The notes beneath the pieces were generated by a model. It was given only the letters and a program-made list of their open reading frames with translations, searched no databases and was not told the origin of the DNA. 8,369 nt of DNA from Lachnospiraceae bacterium (GTDB taxonomy: Bacteria; Bacillota; Clostridia; Lachnospirales; Lachnospiraceae): contig CAAGKF010000004.1 of the NCBI GenBank assembly GCA_900770345.1, positions 1 through 8,369 on the forward strand, given 5' to 3'. The position numbers and the translations under genes were made by a program. This document shows positions 5,506 through 8,369 of this stretch, one piece after another. The stretch's first letter is position 1. Each line of letters starts with the position of its first letter.

Positions 5506-6934
5506 CAAAAGAATATAAATTTTTTACCGGCTTCCGATATTCCACCTGATGCCCTGCCTGAGTCATATCCTGAAGATCCAGGCACTGATCCAGCTCTTCC
5601 TTTGTCATCAGCTGCTCATCCAGCACGATCTGACGCACGGGAGTGCCTGTCGTCATTGATTTTTTCGCGATCTCCGCCGATTTCTTGTAGCCCAGAGCCG
5701 GACACAGCGCCGTTGCCAGTACTGCGCTGGACTCCACCAGCTTCCGGCAGTGCTCTCTGTTGGCTGTGATTCCCAGAATACAGTTGTCGATCAGAGTTTC
5801 CACCGCTCCTGTCAGTGTATCAATGGACTCAAATATCTTATAGAAAATTACCGGTTCAAAAGCATTCAGCTCCAGCTGCCCTGCCTCGGCAGCCATGGTC
5901 ACCGTCACATCATTTCCGATAATATTGTAAGCCACCTGAGACACTACCTCAGGGATCACGGGATTGATCTTGCCCGGCATAATGGAGGAACCGTTCTGCT
6001 TCGGCGGAAGATTGATCTCGCCCAGTCCGGCTCTGGGACCGCTGGACAGAAGCCGCAGATCGTTGCATATTTTGGAAAGGTTGACGGCACACACCCGCAG
6101 CGTAGCTGACGTATGGACAAAGCAGTCCAGATTCTGTGTGGCATCAAAAAGGTCCTCCGCCTGTACACAGTCTGTCCCGCATACAAGATTCAGATTGCGG
6201 ATGATGTGGAACAGATAGACGGGATTTACATTGATCGCCGTCCCCACCGCGGTAGCACCGATATTTAAAATCTTCAGCTCCTCCTCCAGATCCTTGATCC
6301 GCCGGATATCACGGCCGATCACCGCAGCATATGCCTCAAAAGACTGCCCCAGGCGGATCGGAACCGCATCCTGCAGCTGGGTCCGTCCCATTTTTACTAC
6401 ATCATCAAACTCGATGGATTTCTGGCGCAGTGCTTTCTGAAGCCGTTCCAGTTCAGACAGAAGTCCCGGCAGCAGTCCCAGGATCGTCAGCTTTCCCGCA
6501 CAGGGAATCACATCATTGGTTGACTGAGCCATATTCACATGGTCATTGGGATGAACAACCGTATAGTCTCCCTTTTCCCCGCCCAGTATCTCAATGGCAC
6601 GGTTGGCAATGACCTCGTTGGCATTCATATTAGCTGAAGTACCTGCACCGCCCTGAATGGCATCCACAATGAACTGCCCGTGGAGCTTTCCACCGATGAT
6701 CTCATCACAGGCCTGGGCAATGGCTTTCCCTTTCTCTTCATCCAGCACATGGGCGATCATATTTGTGTAGGCTGCCGCTTTTTTGATCCTGGCCAGATTT
6801 TTAATAAACTCCGGATGCAAAGGGCGGCCTGTTATCCGGAAATTATTTTTTGCTCTCAGACTCTGCACTCCGTAATATGCCTTTACCGGTACCTCCATGG
6901 TACCAATCGAATCCGACTCATTTCTCATGATCAT
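5492..6934 (-). CDS. aspA: Aspartate ammonia-lyase (aspartase)
   Basis: A 480-residue cytoplasmic enzyme of the fumarase/aspartase superfamily, homotetrameric in known members, converting L-aspartate to fumarate and ammonia. The superfamily signature GSSIMPGKIN is at 315-324; by family analogy the first serine (316) is the catalytic base, on the mobile loop. Three points favour aspartase over class II fumarase: QGGAGTSANMNANEV (94-108); NDHVNMAQSTND (130-141), where fumarases have NDDVN; and GRTQLQDAVP (183-192), as in the Escherichia coli aspartase. Length fits the family. Of the two close ATG codons, the first (6932-6934) has GGAGG nine bases upstream and is preferred. It is divergent from the cotJ operon and upstream of gntR on the same strand. 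No functional link to the PTS is evident; it likely serves aspartate catabolism or fumarate supply. Confidence 0.93.
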   Translation of the reverse strand: MIMRNESDSIGTMEVPVKAYYGVQSLRAKNNFRITGRPLHPEFIKNLARIKKAAAYTNMIAHVLDEEKGKAIAQACDEIIGGKLHGQFIVDAIQGGAGTSANMNANEVIANRAIEILGGEKGDYTVVHPNDHVNMAQSTNDVIPCAGKLTILGLLPGLLSELERLQKALRQKSIEFDDVVKMGRTQLQDAVPIRLGQSFEAYAAVIGRDIRRIKDLEEELKILNIGATAVGTAINVNPVYLFHIIRNLNLVCGTDCVQAEDLFDATQNLDCFVHTSATLRVCAVNLSKICNDLRLLSSGPRAGLGEINLPPKQNGSSIMPGKINPVIPEVVSQVAYNIIGNDVTVTMAAEAGQLELNAFEPVIFYKIFESIDTLTGAVETLIDNCILGITANREHCRKLVESSAVLATALCPALGYKKSAEIAKKSMTTGTPVRQIVLDEQLMTKEELDQCLDLQDMTQAGHQVEYRKPVKNLYSFVEKE

Positions 6935-7027
6935 ATGTATGTTCCTCCTCTTTATCCAGGTTATTTTCTTCCGACAGTACTCTCTACCCGGAGCATAACA
7001 TATTTCTCTGAAAAATGAAATACTCTG

Positions 7028-7044
7028 GAAAACTATTTGTTTTC
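7028..7044. promoter_or_regulatory. Inverted repeat overlapping the putative aspA -10
   Basis: GAAAAC, five bases, GTTTTC: a perfect six-base inverted repeat with the proposed aspA -10 (7032-7037) inside it. It has the form of a repressor operator; the binding protein is unknown. Confidence 0.4.
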
Positions 7045-7061
7045 TTAACTAAATAAGGCAA
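7032..7061 (-). promoter_or_regulatory. Possible aspA promoter
   Basis: Minus strand: TTGCCT (7056-7061), 18-base spacer, AATAGT (7032-7037), four of six at each box. It would give a leader of about 90 bases. This is the best sigma-A match seen for aspA but it is weak. Confidence 0.3.
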
Positions 7062-7105
7062 AAAAACTTTATTTTGCATACTTTTTGGCATTTAAACTTT
7101 ATTTT
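7057..7105. repeat. Two copies of a 19-base motif at 30-base pitch
   Basis: GGCANNNAAACTTTATTTT occurs at 7057-7075 and 7087-7105: 16 of 19 bases are identical, with AAA versus TTT in the middle. The offset of exactly 30 bases is close to three DNA turns, so both copies face the same side of the helix, as expected for a regulator binding cooperatively. The left copy overlaps the proposed aspA -35. Confidence 0.6.
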
Positions 7106-7113
7106 ATTAAGTC

Positions 7114-7134
7114 AAAAGAAACGTGTGTTCTTTT
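7114..7134. promoter_or_regulatory. Inverted repeat midway between aspA and cotJA
   Basis: AAAAGAA, seven bases, TTCTTTT: a perfect seven-base inverted repeat. There is no coding sequence on either side, and it is 110 bases from the cotJA start, so it is more likely an operator than a terminator. Confidence 0.4.
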
Positions 7135-7230
7135 CCGTTTTTCTGGTTTTCATGCCAGATTTTAAACACACTGAAATTTTGCCGTCCGGCCATACTAACA
7201 ACGAAACGAATCACAAAGAACCATTTATGA

Positions 7231-7236
7231 AAGGAG
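7231..7236 (+). promoter_or_regulatory. Ribosome binding site of cotJA
   Basis: AAGGAG eight bases before the ATG at 7245. It fixes the start there rather than at in-frame upstream ATG codons (7074, 7227), which would place the site inside the coding region. Confidence 0.8.
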
Positions 7237-7244
7237 CGCTGTCT

Positions 7245-7430
7245 ATGAATCTGTGCGTCTGCAATGAAAAGCTTCCCTCTCCCGGTCCCGGACTGCAGCT
7301 GGCTATCGCATCTGTACCCATGCAGCCCTGGGAAACTCCCTACGACGGCAAAAAAGCGTTAAAGCAGGGTACGATTTTTCCATGCCTTGACCTTCCATTT
7401 TTTGCGGCGGGAGGTGTTTTAAATGGCTGA
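7245..7430 (+). CDS. cotJA: Spore coat associated protein CotJA
   Basis: A 61-residue protein with the CotJA core: LAIASVPMQPWETPYDGKKA (19-38) followed by LKQGTIFPCLDLPF (39-52). The family consensus is roughly LAxAYVPxQ, W, Y, AL, GTLFPELxxPF. In Bacillus subtilis CotJA is needed for assembly of the CotJ proteins into the forming coat, and the operon is expressed in the mother cell; the same role is inferred here. The N-terminus carries Cys4-x-Cys6 (MNLCVCNEK). The last eight bases overlap the start of cotJB, so translation of the two is probably coupled. The start is set by AAGGAG at 7231-7236. Confidence 0.88.
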   Translation: MNLCVCNEKLPSPGPGLQLAIASVPMQPWETPYDGKKALKQGTIFPCLDLPFFAAGGVLNG

Positions 7431-7755
7431 CCGCAGCACACTTTTAGAACAGATCAATGAAAACGGATTCGTTATCAATGACCTGACTCTCTACCTGGAT
7501 ACCCATCCTCTGGACCTTCAGGCTCTGGAAGCCTTCAACCAGGCTATGGCTCAGAGAAAAAAACTGCTGGAGGTCTACGCCGGCGAATTTGAGCCTCTGA
7601 CACAGAACTGTATCTGCCCGGGCACCAACAACAAGACAAATTCGCACACCAAATATCCCGGTCAGATGCATTTTACCTGGGCGGACGGTCCGCTTCCCTG
7701 GGATAACCAGGAAGAAAACTCTGTGCTTAAAAACGCGAAAGGAGGCGCCGCCTGA
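7423..7755 (+). CDS. cotJB: Spore coat protein CotJB
   Basis: A 110-residue protein, longer than the usual CotJB of about 85-90. The core is clear: LLEQINENGFVINDLTLYLDTHPLDLQALEAF, with LYLDTHP at 23-29, then a helix ending VYAGEFEPLT (51-60), where the family has YGPLT. The family's C-terminal W-x-W-x-x-x-PWPW block is represented by FTWADGPLPWD (84-94). The extra length comes from a Gly/Asn/Cys-rich stretch of about 20 residues between these parts (61-80, including NCICPG with Cys63 and Cys65) and a tail after residue 94. The start is preceded by GGGAGGTG and overlaps cotJA by eight bases. The stop TGA shares its A with the ATG of cotJC. Its biochemical role is not known; it is part of the coat complex with CotJA and CotJC. 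Confidence 0.9.
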   Translation: MADRSTLLEQINENGFVINDLTLYLDTHPLDLQALEAFNQAMAQRKKLLEVYAGEFEPLTQNCICPGTNNKTNSHTKYPGQMHFTWADGPLPWDNQEENSVLKNAKGGAA

Positions 7756-8366
7756 TGTGGACTTATGAAAAACGGCTGCAATTTCCGGTTAATATCAAAA
7801 AAACATGTCCCAAAACTGCATCTCTGATCATCAGTCAGTTCGGCGGCCCCGACGGCGAGCTGGCCGCCTCCATGCGATATCTTGCCCAGCGCTACTCCAT
7901 GCCATGCAAAGAGGTGGGCGGACTGCTGACAGATATCGGCACAGAGGAACTGGCACATCTGGAAATGATCTGTGCCATCATATTCCAGCTGACAAAAAAT
8001 CTGACCCCGGAGCAGGCAAAAACGGCAGGCTTTGATGCCTACTATATCGATCACACCGCAGCTCTCTGGCCTTCCGCAGCCGCAGGCGTACCCTTCAATG
8101 CCTGTGAATTTCAATCCAAAGGAGATGCCATCACCGATCTGCATGAAGATCTTGCCGCAGAGCAGAAGGCCCGTACCACCTATGAGAATCTGATCCGCGT
8201 CATTGACGACCCGGATGTGGCGGAACCTCTGAAATTCCTTCGCGCCCGCGAAATCGTCCATTTTCAGCGTTTCGGAGAAGCACTGGAGAAAATCAAATCC
8301 GGGCTGGACCAGAAAAATTTCTATTATTTCAATGCGGAGTTTGACAAGCAGTTTGTAAAGGGATAA
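7755..8366 (+). CDS. cotJC: Spore coat protein CotJC, manganese catalase family
   Basis: A 203-residue ferritin-like four-helix protein of the manganese catalase family, found in the spore coat. The dinuclear Mn ligand set is intact: Glu35 (GELAASM), Glu65 and His68 (EELAH), Glu136 (LAAEQKAR) and His169 (REIVH). The Glu136-His169 interval of 33 residues equals that between Glu148 and His181 in the Lactobacillus plantarum enzyme. It may therefore break down hydrogen peroxide or serve peroxide-dependent coat crosslinking (inference). Length is slightly above the Bacillus protein of about 189, and no catalytic region is missing. GGAGG lies just before the start, inside the end of cotJB, and TGATG stop-start overlap indicates coupling. 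It ends in tandem TAA codons, the second being the last three bases of the window. Confidence 0.93.
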   Translation: MWTYEKRLQFPVNIKKTCPKTASLIISQFGGPDGELAASMRYLAQRYSMPCKEVGGLLTDIGTEELAHLEMICAIIFQLTKNLTPEQAKTAGFDAYYIDHTAALWPSAAAGVPFNACEFQSKGDAITDLHEDLAAEQKARTTYENLIRVIDDPDVAEPLKFLRAREIVHFQRFGEALEKIKSGLDQKNFYYFNAEFDKQFVKG

Positions 8367-8369
8367 TAA

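Larger units (their letters stand above)
6935..7244. other. Divergent intergenic region between aspA and cotJA
   Basis: 310 bases without a gene. It carries the aspA leader with inverted repeat TATTTC/GAAATA (7001-7022), a possible aspA promoter (7032-7061), inverted repeats at 7028-7044 and 7114-7134, and a 19-base motif repeated at 30-base pitch (7057-7105). For cotJA I looked for a sporulation (sigma-E type) promoter. CATACTAA at 7191-7198 and CATACTTT at 7077-7084 resemble its -10 element, but neither has a convincing -35 at the right spacing, so the cotJ promoter is unresolved. Confidence 0.7.

Noticed and set aside
7114..7134. Possible catabolite-responsive (CcpA) site around GAAACG
   Set aside because: Only the central AAACG part fits; the TG at the left and the CA at the right of the cre consensus are missing.
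7191..7198. CATACTAA as a sigma-E or sigma-K -10 for cotJ
   Set aside because: No convincing -35 element at 13-17 bases upstream, so I do not annotate it as a promoter.
7074..7244. N-terminal extension of cotJA from an upstream ATG
   Set aside because: The region is AT-rich intergenic DNA with repeats, gives a protein unlike CotJA, and a good ribosome site precedes the ATG at 7245.
7662..8261. Minus-strand open frame of 199 codons
   Set aside because: Antisense to cotJC and the end of cotJB, both with clear family motifs; glycine- and cysteine-rich shadow.

Overview
The window suggests a spore-forming Clostridia genome, probably of the Lachnospiraceae type. The grounds are the cotJABC spore-coat operon, strong AGGAG-type ribosome sites, AT-rich intergenic DNA between moderately GC-rich genes, and a gut-type beta-glucoside PTS locus. 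The taxon is inferred from gene content only.

Layout from left to right. Bases 1-157 hold the last 51 codons of an amino-acid-type ABC transporter ATPase on the plus strand. It converges on a minus-strand PTS operon that ends at a hairpin terminator (326-356). Read in its own direction, that operon runs: promoter (4571-4599), IIC membrane permease, family 1 glycoside hydrolase of the phospho-sugar type, a 96-residue two-helix membrane protein, a 68-residue soluble protein, IIA, IIB. Upstream, on the same strand, is a GntR/HutC-family regulator with its own promoter. Next comes a minus-strand aspartate ammonia-lyase gene (aspA). A 310-base divergent intergenic region separates aspA from the plus-strand cotJA-cotJB-cotJC operon, which fills the right edge and ends with tandem stop codons three bases from the window end.

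How the genes work together: IIA, IIB and IIC form a lactose/cellobiose-class phosphotransferase permease that would import and phosphorylate a beta-linked disaccharide or aryl-glucoside. The GH1 enzyme would cleave the phosphorylated product in the cytoplasm. The GntR/UTRA protein probably senses a phosphosugar; a shared box close to the palindrome AGATATATCT lies upstream of the IIC promoter and twice downstream of the gntR promoter. AspA deaminates aspartate to fumarate and ammonia. CotJA, CotJB and CotJC are spore-coat components, CotJC having the manganese-catalase fold and ligand set.

The least explained parts are the two small genes embedded in the PTS operon and the regulatory DNA between aspA and cotJA, which holds a 19-base motif repeated at exactly 30-base pitch plus two clean inverted repeats. 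I see no CRISPR array, RNA gene, insertion sequence, phage gene or defence system.
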